A DNA stretch of 64,000 nt from Myxococcus stipitatus (GTDB taxonomy: Bacteria; Myxococcota; Myxococcia; Myxococcales; Myxococcaceae): contig NZ_JAKCFI010000005.1 in assembly GCF_021412625.1 (NCBI RefSeq), forward strand, positions 62,001-126,000. Reading direction: 5' to 3'. This document shows, piece by piece, positions 49,428-61,400 of the stretch (position 1 is its first letter; each line of letters opens with the position of its first letter). Below the pieces are notes generated by a model. The model made no database searches. It was not told the DNA's origin and worked only from the letters and a program-made list of their open reading frames with translations. A program made the position numbers and the translations under genes.

Positions 49428-52400
49428 TCATGGGAGACTCAGATTCTGCGACTGGAGCCGCGAGTCGGGGGAAACAGTCAATGTCCCCCTGATATCGAGG
49501 AAGTCCGGGGTGGTAACGCTGGCGTTCCCCCTCACAGTGAAATTGAGGAAGGTCTGAATCCCTCCCGGCACCGTGAAGAGCTCAGTCGGCAGAGAATTGC
49601 TTCGAGAATTGCCTGCATTGTCGAAGACGAGATCGCCGTACGACTGGTTGACGTCTTTGAGGAAGACGGTTCCAGCGCCGCCCCCTCTGCCGCCTGGCGC
49701 GCTCACCTTTGCCCAATCAAAAGAACTCTGCGTGGAATCGAAGTACACGGCGATGCGACCGCCGCCACAATATGGTGCCCAGGTGCCATTCGGCTGCTTG
49801 GCTCCGGCTTCCATGACCCCATCGCCTGTCACCGCACCAGCTTCCACATAGAGACTACCGCCAGCACCACCGCGATAGCCGGACAGACCGTTCGCCGCCA
49901 GTTTGCCATCCAGCTTTAGGCTTCCTGCCTTCAGCCGCAGAACACCACCACCGGCGCCGCCTGGACTTGCAACCCCGCTTCCTGAGAGCTCACCAGCGCC
50001 TCCCGAGCCGAAGTCACTTGGATCCGCATAGTCGCCATATGGGGCGACCAGTGCCCCCTCCATTGGAGCGCTGTTCCAATTGACGCGGGAGCCATAGCCC
50101 CCGTGGCTTCCTCCGCCATAGGTGACTCCGCTCTCCGTGTTGCCCAGAGTCCGCCCCATCGCCCCATTGTTCTTCTGGTACCCCCCCAGATATCCCAACC
50201 CGCTCACGTCAATCGATGCTCCGACACCGACCTCCACGGCCCCTGCGACTTCCAGTTCCAACGCATGGACGTCATCCAGTGTCGCATCCAGCGTCGTCAC
50301 CAATGCTCGAGTGCCCGTCACCTTCAGGCGGCTCAGCTTCAGCGGCGCTCCTCCCGCCGCTCTGAGAACCGCATCCGTTCCCGTCACCTCCACAGGGATG
50401 TTCTCGGGAAGACTCCATGGCCGCTTGAAGGTGACGCTGCTCCCATCGCCCAGAAGCCTCCGCACGTTCAGCGAGGCAATGGGACCTGTCACCGACTCAT
50501 TGAAGACGACGAACCCATCCTCCACCACGAGCACCGGGGTTGAAACAGCCCCCAGAACCTCGACATTGGCGAATGCCCGGACCTCGAATCGTTCGAAGAC
50601 GCCCCCAGGAACCGGGGTCGCCTTTCGCGTCGCGCTACTTCCCCCCTGAGAGGAGTTGCTCAAGATCAACCGCCCGAACGACTGGTTGATGTCCTTGAGG
50701 AACACGGTACCCGCGCCTCCGCTGTAGCCGCCGAGCGCCGTGACCTTGTTCCAATCAAAGCTGCTCGTGACTGAGTCGTAATACACGGCGACGCGGCCAC
50801 CGCCACAGTGTGAGGCTGCATCTCCAGCGCTTCCCCTACAGCTGGCCTCCATGGAACCCGCCCCCGTCACCGCCCCTGCTTCCACATAGAGACTGCCGCC
50901 AGCGCCTGAGCGATACCCGGACCGGCCGTTCGCCGCCAGCTTCCCATCCAACTTCAGGCTCCCTGCCTTCAGTCGCAGGACACCGCCGCCTGAGCCTCCT
51001 GGCGACACCCCCCCATTACTCGCAAGCTCACCAGCGCCGCCCGAGCCGAAGTCATGTGGGTTCGCATAGTCTCCGTAGGTCGCGACCCGGTCTCCCTCCA
51101 TCTCGTAACCATTCATGTTGTTGCGAGCGCCGTAACCACCGTGGCTTCCAGCTGCGTAGGTGATTCCGCTCTCCATGTTGCCCAGAGTTCGGCCCGTGGC
51201 TCCATTGCCCTTCTGGAAACCTCCCAGATAGCCCGCTGCGCTCACATCAATCAGAGCCCCCGAGCCAACCTCCACCGTCCCTGCCACGTCCAACTCCAAC
51301 ACATGGAGTTCATCCAGCGTCGCTTCGAACGTAGTCACCGACGCCTTGGTGCCTGTTACCTTCAGGCTGCTCAACGCCACCGGTGCCCCCCCCGCCACCT
51401 TGAGTAGCGCTTCCGTCCCGGCAACTTCCACGGCAATACGTGAGGCAAACGGCCATGGGGCATCAATGGTGAGGCCACCTGGATTCACGACCTTCAACAA
51501 GGAGAGCCGTGGCGCTTCGAATCCAGTCAAGGCCAGGTCGTTCGCAATCTGGACGCTGGTGGCTTTCGGTGCTTCGAGGGTGGCGAACGTGCCTCGAGTC
51601 CCAATTGTCAACGCCCCCTCGTTGTTGGCTCTGACCAGGCCAGAGACACTGGCTGCGCCGTCAATCAACTGGAGTTCGTCGACCAGGAGGTCGCCCTCGA
51701 TGCGGACATCCGCCGCGTCGCGAACCACGAACCGATCATACCGCCCACTAGGTACTGGCGTCGGAGCCGAGCGGGTGGCGGACAACGAGGAATCGGCGTT
51801 GTTGACGATCAGCTGCCCAAACACACCCTCCGTTGCTTTCAGATAGACGGTGCCAGCACCACCATATGTGGCACCATTCGCCGTCACACGTGCGGCATCA
51901 AAGGTACTGCTCGCGGCGTCGTAATAGATTGCGACACGTCCTCCGCCTCCGCCATTGCCACTGAACTGAGGCACGCCCCCGTTTGCCTGGATGCGGCCAG
52001 TGCCTGTCAGAGCTCCGACCCGCACGAGCACGCCACCACCCGATCCTCCGTAGACTCCCATCTGTCCGTTGGCGGCAATGAGGCCGTCCAGCGCCAGGCT
52101 CCCCGCGGTGATACGGACGAGGCCACCACCTGAACCACCGGGAGTCCCCTCCGTAGGCACCGTTGGATTGGCCTTCCCCGCCCCACCGGAGCCGAGTTCG
52201 TCTGGATTCAGCAGATCCCCGTAGACAGACACGAACGCCTGAGTCGCATCCAGTCGGCTGCCGAAGCCACCGTAACTGCCCGCGGACTCATCTCTCAGAC
52301 TCGTATCGTTGCCCACCGTCCGACCCGCTTGTTGCATGTTCTGGCCCTGGTATCCCCCCAGGTAGCCACGCCCTGAGACATCGATCTTCGCGCTCGAACC

Positions 52401-55400
52401 GACTCGCACCTCGTTGGTGATGGTCAGATCCATCACGTTGCGCCCCGAGACGCCCTGCAGACTGTGGGTGAGCGTGGCGCTATCCACGACGTACAAGCTA
52501 CGGAACGTGTGGGCCCCATCGATACGAAGCGTCTGCGTTCCTCTGACGACGATGTCCTGGTTCTCGAATCGGAAGTCGTCCGCGGCGATGACCTCGGTCA
52601 CCTCGGCAGGCTGCTGCGGCTCGACCACTGACACGGACTTGCAGGATTGGTTCGTCAATCCCATTCGGTCTTGCGCCAGCAGACAGACGGTGATCGCCCC
52701 CGTCGTGGTGGGGGAGTAGCGCTGACGAAGCACCGCTCCCGACGCAGGAGATGTGATGCGAGTTCCAAGCAGTGCCCCATTGACGCGGAACTCTGCCCAC
52801 GTCAACGGCCCACGCTCGTCTGTTGTAGTCCCAACGAAGTCGGTCGCAACGCCGACGACCGCGGTCGAGCCCGAGACCAGCGTCACACTCGGCGGCTGGT
52901 TCGGATTCACGACGAAGGACTGAGTGCGTTCCACGCTCACCCCTGAGTCATCCTCCGCACTCGCGAAGACGGTCACGCCCACGGCGGACGTACCAACCGC
53001 CGTGTCCGCGCACTTCTGGACGCAGGCCACTCCGCAGGACTCCGAACCAGTCATTGCCGCGCCATCAATCGTGGCAACCAGCGACTGGATTCCGACGTCA
53101 TCCTTTGCCTGGACACAGATACGAACCGTCTCCCCTTGAATCGCGGGGTCGGGGGTCATCGAAATGGAGAGGGCGGGCGACATGTTGTCGAGAATCGACA
53201 GCGTATGAAGCGCCTCACTCGTCCGGCCTCGTGCATCTTCCGCAACCACTCGGAAGACGATGGAGTTCTTCACCGCCTTCGGCGGCAACAAGTACGACGC
53301 CACTACTTGTGTCCCCTCTCGAGCCCCGATCTCCACCCCATCAGCGTAGAGGCGCAGGCTCGATAGGTCGCCGTCGACATCAGAGCCCACGGCGCGAACG
53401 GTCACGGTCGTTCCCGCGATGCCCGACGCTGGAGGCTGCCCCGCCGCGAAAGACACTACCGGAGCCGAGCCGTCTGGCTTCACGACGTAGACCTTCTGGG
53501 TCGAGGCCGTATGCCCCGCGGCATCCTCCGCCGTGACCGTCAGCGTCACTTCCTGGCCGAGCTTCGAATCGGGAAGCAGCAACGCGTGGTCCAAGACCAC
53601 TGAACCACCGGACTCCACGGACGACGCCACGACCACGCCATCCTGCGCCAGGCGCAGGGTCACCTGACCATCGTCCGTCGTGGAGAGATGCAGCATGTTG
53701 ACGTAAGGGCTGACACGCAGCTCCGAGGGCAACCCAGCAGGCGATGCTGGAGCCTGGGTATCCGCGAGCAAACGAACTGTCGCGCTCGCCTCGGCGACAC
53801 GCCCCGCTCCATCCGTCAGGATGACGTTCATGGGCAGGTTCTCGGCAACCTCCACCACTGGCAGCCTCACGAGGCCCTTGAACAGGGTCGGATCCAAAGG
53901 ATCCATCTGGAGGTGTCCCAGGTAGTTCGTACCCAGCGTGGCGGTGACTGTCACGGGACTCAAGCCCCCCGTGCGGCGTGCGGACATCGCCAACACCGCA
54001 CCCGAACGCAACTGCTGGTTCGAGACAGGCGACAACAGGCTCACGCTCGGAGCCTCGGTGGACGCAGCCTTCACATCCACGAAGAGCGGCTCGGAGACCG
54101 CCTCGGTCCCGCCCTGCGCGCGGACACGGACACGCAGCTCATGCCGCTGTCCCGGAACGGAGCTCGATGGCACCGTCCACCGCGCTCGCGGCGCTGTCTC
54201 GTCGATAGCCACCACCGGCCGGCCATCGACGATGAGCTCGGAGTCATCCACCGCGACACCACCCGCCACCGCGGAGAGGACCACATCGGAGCCCACCTCC
54301 ACGGAGGCCATGCCCGCGGGCACGTACACGCGCGCGGAAGGAATGACCGCGGACGGGAGCGCGAAGGCACGCACGCCCTGCCCACCACACGCGACCAGCA
54401 GCTTCCCTGCCGCCACGACCGCATCCGCCGCTCCCGGAGCCTCCAGATGCGCCAGTCGCACCGCGGCGGCCCCCTCCGGCAGATGCCAGAGCTCCACACC
54501 CGAGTCGCCTTCACTCACGATGGCCAGACGTCCCGCCAGGCGGACGCGCTGCACGGGCCCGGCCGTCGGGATCGTGCCCTCCAGCATGGGCGCTTCGCCA
54601 GCCGCCCAGGAGAAGACGGAGAAGGCGCTGCCCCCAGCCGCCACCGCCAGCCGACCGTCCACTGCGACCGTCGAGGCGGCGACGGGCAACGTCCCACTCC
54701 GGAGGAGCTGACCCGACGGCGCAAGCTCCACCACGGCCACGCCCTGACTCCCCAGCGCCACCAGGGCACGGGCCTCGTCACCCGCGACATCCAGCGCCGA
54801 GACGCCAAGCTGGAGCGACACGGCGCCGTCGGCGTTCGGCCAACGCAGCGACCGCACCATCCCGGAGGACACCGACCACAGACGACCGAGCGTCGCGGAG
54901 AACCGATCCACGCTGCCCAGTGCGGCCAGGGCGCTCGCCCGCGAATCCGACGTCGGCGATGCGAGCGTCCCATTGGCGGCCTCGGCGGAGACCTTCAGCG
55001 ACATGTCGTCGAGGAACAACACATCCCGGCCGACATGCTCCACCTGACGGACCCTCGCCCCCTGAAGCACTTGCCCCGTGACCGTCGGTTCCGCGCCGCC
55101 GATGACCTCCACCCGCTGGACACCCGACAACATCGTCGCGGCGAGGGCACCACCTCGGAACGGCGTGAGCCCCACGCCGATGTCAGGCAACGGAACGGCG
55201 GACGCGGTCGTCACGACGGCGGCGACCGGCAACCGCATCACGCGCAGTCCTTCCGGGCCCGCCGCGAGCAACAACCCGGCACTGACCTGCACATCGCTCG
55301 CCTGGAATGGAGTGCGCGAGACGATGCGAGGCCCGCTCGGCTCGCGCAAGTCCACCACACGCAGCCAGCCGTCCTCGCACACCACGTACGCCACACCACT

Positions 55401-58400
55401 CACCACATCGATCGAACGGACACCCGACGGAACGGGCGTCTCCGACACATGCGTCAGCGTCGCATTGCTCTCGCGAATCCAGGCATGCAGGGAGCGATCC
55501 GTGGCCACCACCACCAGCTCCCCGTCGACCTGGACCGCGCGCACGAGCGCCTCATCGACATCCAATGCACGCGTCAAGGCCTGACCCGCCTGTGTCACTA
55601 CCGGGAACCCGACTGTCGAAGCGTCCTGGCCGAAGATGGGCCCATCCACCGTGGCCCCGGCCAACAGCCCGGACCCACCGACATGCACCGACTTCCGGAT
55701 CGGCGATGACGGTGAACCCACGTCGAGCGATTCGATCACTCGCGAGCCAGAGCTCTCCGTCCGCGCCGCATAGAAGCGGCCCGAGGCGGCAACCCCCGCG
55801 TAGTTCCCGGCCACCCGTCCCACGACCGCCGGAGCGCTCGGAGTGCTCGCGTCGACCAGCCACAGCCCCGCATCCCCCAACGCCAGCGCCACATGTGAGC
55901 CCAGGACGGCCAGGGACACCGGCGCCACGGGCGTCGGCACGGTCGCGACCTGCTCCAGTGCAGGCGAGGACGTGCTCCCCGTCAGCCGGCCAATCCAGAG
56001 GCCGCGCTCGCTGGACGCATAGACGTACTCCCCCAGTCGAGCGAGGCGGGAGGCTCCGGAGAGCGCCACCTCCGCCACGGGCATCGGCGCCCGCGGCGAA
56101 ACCACCATCCGCGTCTCCCGCATCGACGCCTCGTTGCCCGCGGCATCCCGCGCCAACGCACGCACCTCCAGCGGCGCCCCCACGGGCGTGGCCTCGGGCA
56201 CGAGGAACCTCAGCGACACCCCACCCCTGGCCACCAGGACATTCGACAGCCACACCTCCAACGAGGCCTGGTCGACCGAGTCCTCGGTGGTGAGGCGGGC
56301 AAGCAGCTCGCTTCCAGCCGCGATGACCGTGCCCGGCGGGTCGACCATCAGGTCGAGCTCCGGCGCCGCGATATCGTCCAGCACGGGAATCGTCAGGGGG
56401 AACGGCAGCGACTCCAGCCCGTTCACATCCCTCGCCACGCCCGTCAGCACCACCTGACGCGCGCCCACGCCGAGCGGCATCCGAACCGTGGTCGCCACTT
56501 CGGAACCGGCCCCCTCCGCGACGAGCTGTCCATCCAGGAAGAAGCGGACGCTGTTCCCGGCTGAAGGCGGCGTCACGAACGCGCTGACAGCCACGAAGCT
56601 GCCCTCGCGCACCGGGGCCTCCCCTTCGCGAATCAGCGTCACCAAGGGCCCCTGACCACTGCCCCCATCGAGGACAATCACCTCGCGGGACAGCGCCGGC
56701 CCCCGGTTTCCGCTCGAGTCGATGGCCACGGCCGTCAACGTCAGCTCCGTGTTCACGCCCACGAGCGGGGCACGCAGCTCCGTCGCGAGCATTGGCGCCG
56801 TCAACGTCACGGGCTGCGCCCCCTCGAGCGTCACCTCGACGCTCGCCACGCGCGCGGGGTCCAGGGGAACGACCGCCACCCTGAAGTACGCCCCCTCCGA
56901 GACCTGCGCCGGAGCGACCATGTCCGCGAGCAACGGGCCTCCAACCGCCGCTGGCAAGGCCACCTGACGCGTCGCACGCGTCTGGCGCCCCGCCAGATCC
57001 CGCACCACCCACTCCAAGGTCGCCGAGTCACCGCTCGTCGGGAGGTCCACGTACGCGGGCAGCCGCGAGTCGCGAGCCTGCGCCACCACGCCATTGACCA
57101 GCAGCTCCGCCGAGTAGCCATTGAGGACCAGGGCATCATCGGAGACCTCGGTCCCCGTGAGCGCCAGCCGAGCCCCACGGCCCGCCGACGCGGGAATCGA
57201 TGCAACCGAGAGCCGCGGCGTGGCTGGCCCGCGAACCACCGGCAGCCGCGCGAGACCACGCGGCAAGCCGCCCAGCAAGGCGCCCGGAGCAAGGCCCACG
57301 ACGCCCTTCACGGCGGGATAGACACCCGCCCCCATGGGCGCGCCGCGGACATCGAGCACCCTCGCTCCCGACTCGGTCCCCAACACCAACAACTCGCCGA
57401 ACGCCGCCGCGTGGGTCGCCGGAGCGCCCAGCGTTGTCTCTCCACGGGAAGTCAACGCCATCGCCTGGGCATCGACAGCCCAGCACTGTACGGAGGCTCC
57501 GGCGGCGCACGCACCTCCGTCCGCCAGCGCCGCGACCGTCGCGAACGCCTTCCCCACCACCGAGGCACGCCCCACCACTCGCGGGTCCACGGGCGAGGCC
57601 ACATCGACGGCCACCAGCTCGCTCCAGGACAGGGCGAACAGGCGCGTTCCCTCGACGGATACCGCCTTCACGGCACCCAGGAGCAGGCGCGACAGCCGCG
57701 CGCCGGACGCGTGACGAATCTCGACCCCTTCGTCAGTCGCCACCGCGAGCCAGTCCTCGCCGCCATCCAGCGCCACGGGCGCCCGTGTCAGCGACGTTGG
57801 CGACGGCGACACCAGCAACCCAGGCAGGGAGAAGCGCTCCAACACGCCCGCTCCCGCCCGACGCACGGCGACGACCGCCGACCCACCCGAGAACACGACC
57901 CCTACTGGCGTTCCCACGATCGGACTCGCCGCCAGGCGCGCCCCCGAGACACGGGAGCGCAGCTCGACCTCGCCCCTGCCACCGCCATCGGCTCGGACGA
58001 CGAGCACCTCGTCCCCACGAGCCACGAGAGCCACCGGCTCCATGGCCTCGGGTGCATCCTCCACCCGAACGACCTGCCCGCCCGCGAAGACCGCGAGCGC
58101 ACTCGTGCCTTCCGCGACGCCGGACGCGCCCCCTGGCGCCGACGCCGACACACGGGCGGTCACCACGGCCCCTTCCGGACCTTCAGGCAGGACGGCCTCG
58201 ACGGCGCCTTGCGCCCGCTTCGTCAGCGGCAGCGCGGCCCCAGCGACCTGGACACTGGGGACGATCGTCGCATCGGCGCTGCTCTGCGCCGACAGCGCGA
58301 CCGTCGCCCCCCCGAGCACCACGAGTCCATCGGGCTCACGGCTCATCGAGACAGCAATCGCCCCCTGGCCATCGTCCACCACACTCACAGTGCGACGGGC

Positions 58401-61400
58401 CACCCAGCTCTTCGTATTCGCGTGATCAGTCGCCTCGGCTTCGAGCTCGAGCGTCCTGCTACCACTCTCCAAGACGGGAGCCGTGAAGACGGCCCGCCAC
58501 GGCGCCTGGGTGACGACGACCTCGTCCTCACCGGCCCGGATACGGACCGAGGCCACTCCCGCGGGCGCTGTCGCCTCCACGACCACCTCGAAGGGACGCC
58601 CCTCCACCAACGACGCGTTCGCCGCGGGCGCGCTGATGGCCACGTACGGCCGCGCCGTCGACGGCTCGACCGTGAACGACGCCGTGGCCTCGGCCTCGTT
58701 CGACCGCGCATCCCGAGCGACCGCCTTGACCGTCCGCGGCTCGGCCTCCGAGACGACCGGAGCCTTCCACGACACGCTCCACGGCGTGTGGTGGGCCACC
58801 CCTACCGACACCCCATTCACGAAGAACTCGACCTCCGACACGCCATTCGCATCCGAGGCCACCGCCTGGAGGAGCACTTCCGCCCCACCCACGACCGTGG
58901 CTCCCGCCGCCGGCGAACGCACGGCCACCACGGGGGCAGTCACGTCACGAGTCACCGTGACGGTCCGAGGCGCCGCGGTCGTCACCTGACCATCCGTATC
59001 CGTGGCGACCGCCGTCACCACGCGAGACACGCTCAGCGCCTCGCCCGGGACCTTCGGCAGCGCGAGGGCATGCGACAGGGTCGCGCTCGCGTTGGCCACA
59101 TTGTCGAGGCGCGCCACGGGGAGGCCATCGACATGCAGTTCCACCGACTGGAGCTGATGGTTGTCCAGCGCGGACACGACGATGGGCTGGACGCCGCCCT
59201 CCTCCAGGCTGACGTCGCCCGAGGGCTGGGTGATATCCACCGTAGGGGGCGTGTCCGCGACGATGCTCACCACCACCACCAGCGGCAGGCTCGTATTGCC
59301 GCTCGAGTCCGTCGCAGTCGCCACCAGCTCCGAGGGGCCATTCACCGACTCCAGCGGCCACGCGTGCGAGTAGATGCCGGCCGACGTCCTCGTGAGCGGC
59401 TGCCCATCCACGGTGAGGGTCGTCGTCACCGTGCCAGCACTGTCGTCCGTCGCCTCCACCTGGAAGGACCAGGGGACTCCCGCCGAGAAGACGGCGCCAT
59501 CCGCGACCACCGGGCCTCCCGCGCGCCGCAGGCGCAGGGTCGGCTTCACCGTGTCCACGGTGCGGAAGACGCGCTCGTAGGTCGACGCGACGTTGCCCGC
59601 GACATCCGATACCCCTTCCGCGCTGAGCACGTAGAAGGTCGTGGAGACCAGCGGCGCCGCTGGCGTGAAGCGCAGCGTGCGCCCATCCGCCAGCAACGTC
59701 GTCACACCGGCCTCGGCCACGCGCGAAGGATGCCGCAGCAGCCGCAGGTTCGCGGTGCTGGCAGGCGAGAGCGCCTCGTCGAAGCGCATCTCGAAGAGCG
59801 AGGCCAGTGGAACCGCGCCGTTGCCACTCGTGTCCAGCGGCTCCACGCGCTGGAGCACCGGCTTGCGCACATCGCCTCGGTAGACGGCCTTCGCCACCTC
59901 GACCGGCGCGCTCGCGGGCTGACGCAGCGTCAGCGTCAAGTGGCCCTCTCCCCCCTGGGGAACCAGGGCCTCCACACTCGTGGGCGTCCAGTTCCGGGTC
60001 AGGGACAGGGTCGTCCCGAACCAAACTTCCAGACCTCGGTGGAAGCCACTTCCCGTAATCCGCACCCACCCACCCGCGACGTCCACCGTCTTCGGCGACA
60101 CCTCGACATATTCCAGGGGCGCGACGTACAGGAATGGCGCCGCGGCGCGAGCCTCGAGGCCGGAGTCACTCACCACGCGCACCACCGCCGGACCGGCCAG
60201 CGCCGCCCGGGGCAAGGTCACGACCAGCTCGTTCGCGTCCGTGACCTGGACGATCGAAGCCTCGTTGCTCCCCACGTAGACGCGTTGCCCGGCGGCGAAC
60301 CCAGCCCCTCGCAGGGTGAGGGGCACACCACCCGCGACCGGACCGCTCGCGGGGGTCACCTGGTCGACGCGCAGCGGGACGTCCTCGCCCCCACCTCGGA
60401 GCGGGAACTCCCAGGCCCCCAGGACGTTCCCTCCCACCACCTCAGGCATGGGGGCCAGCACCAGCCGCCCCGTGTACAGGCGCGCCGGGTCCAGGGGGGC
60501 GTCGGGGACGAACGCGAGTGCGCCCGGCACGCGAGTGCCCGCCACCAGCGCCGCTCCATCACGCAGCTCCAGGACCGAGCTGGTCGTCATCGACCGAGGC
60601 AGCAACACCGGCAGCGACACCGCGACGCCCGCCTCCGCGGCAATCCGCCCACCGGGGACCGGCGAGAGCGTGTCCACCGTCGGATACGGCAGCCCCAGCA
60701 TCCCGAGGGAGTTCCCCGCCCCGACCACTGCCAGCCCGTTGACGATGGCCACTCCCGGTCCCGCGCCAACGCCCTCCGCGAACGTCCGCTCGACCAACCC
60801 CTGCGTCGTGTCCAGCAAGGACACACGCGTCCCGCTCAGCGCCAGCACCCACGGACCCGACATGGCAAGCGCCCCGGACGTCCCCCCGCTGGGGTCCGCC
60901 GCCGTCGCCACCAGGACAGGCGGGGCCTCGATATCCGTGACGTCGAGCAGGTGCAGCCGCCGGCCGGCGGCCACGACGACGCGAGAGCCTTCACGCGCCA
61001 TCCCCGCCATGGGAGAGCCAAGCCCCCTCGTCTCGCCGAGCAGACGCAGCCCACCGTCCTCCGCGCTGCGCACCTCCAGTCGGGACGCCGCGCCGTCCTC
61101 CACCGCCACGAGCAACGCACCGTCGACGACGTCGAGGTCTCGCACCACGCCCGAGCCCAGGACGGCGCGCCCGACGACGGCATAGGAACCATTCACCGGC
61201 GCCATCAGCGCCAGCTCACTGCCCCCCGCGACCGCGACATAGGCCTGAGTCCCGCCCGCGGCCACGGCGCTCAACCCCATCCCTCCCGTGGACACCAGGC
61301 TCACGCGCTCGACGAGCACCGGAACGCAGGACGACTGGGGCGGAGTCGGACCACAGCCGGACAGGTCGTACCGCGCGACCCCATGGCTGCCCGCCAGGAA

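Noticed and set aside
49228..49431. 68-residue N-terminal extension of the Rhs protein
   Set aside because: It would place the lipoprotein signal internally; ATG 49227 has a well-spaced ribosome binding site.
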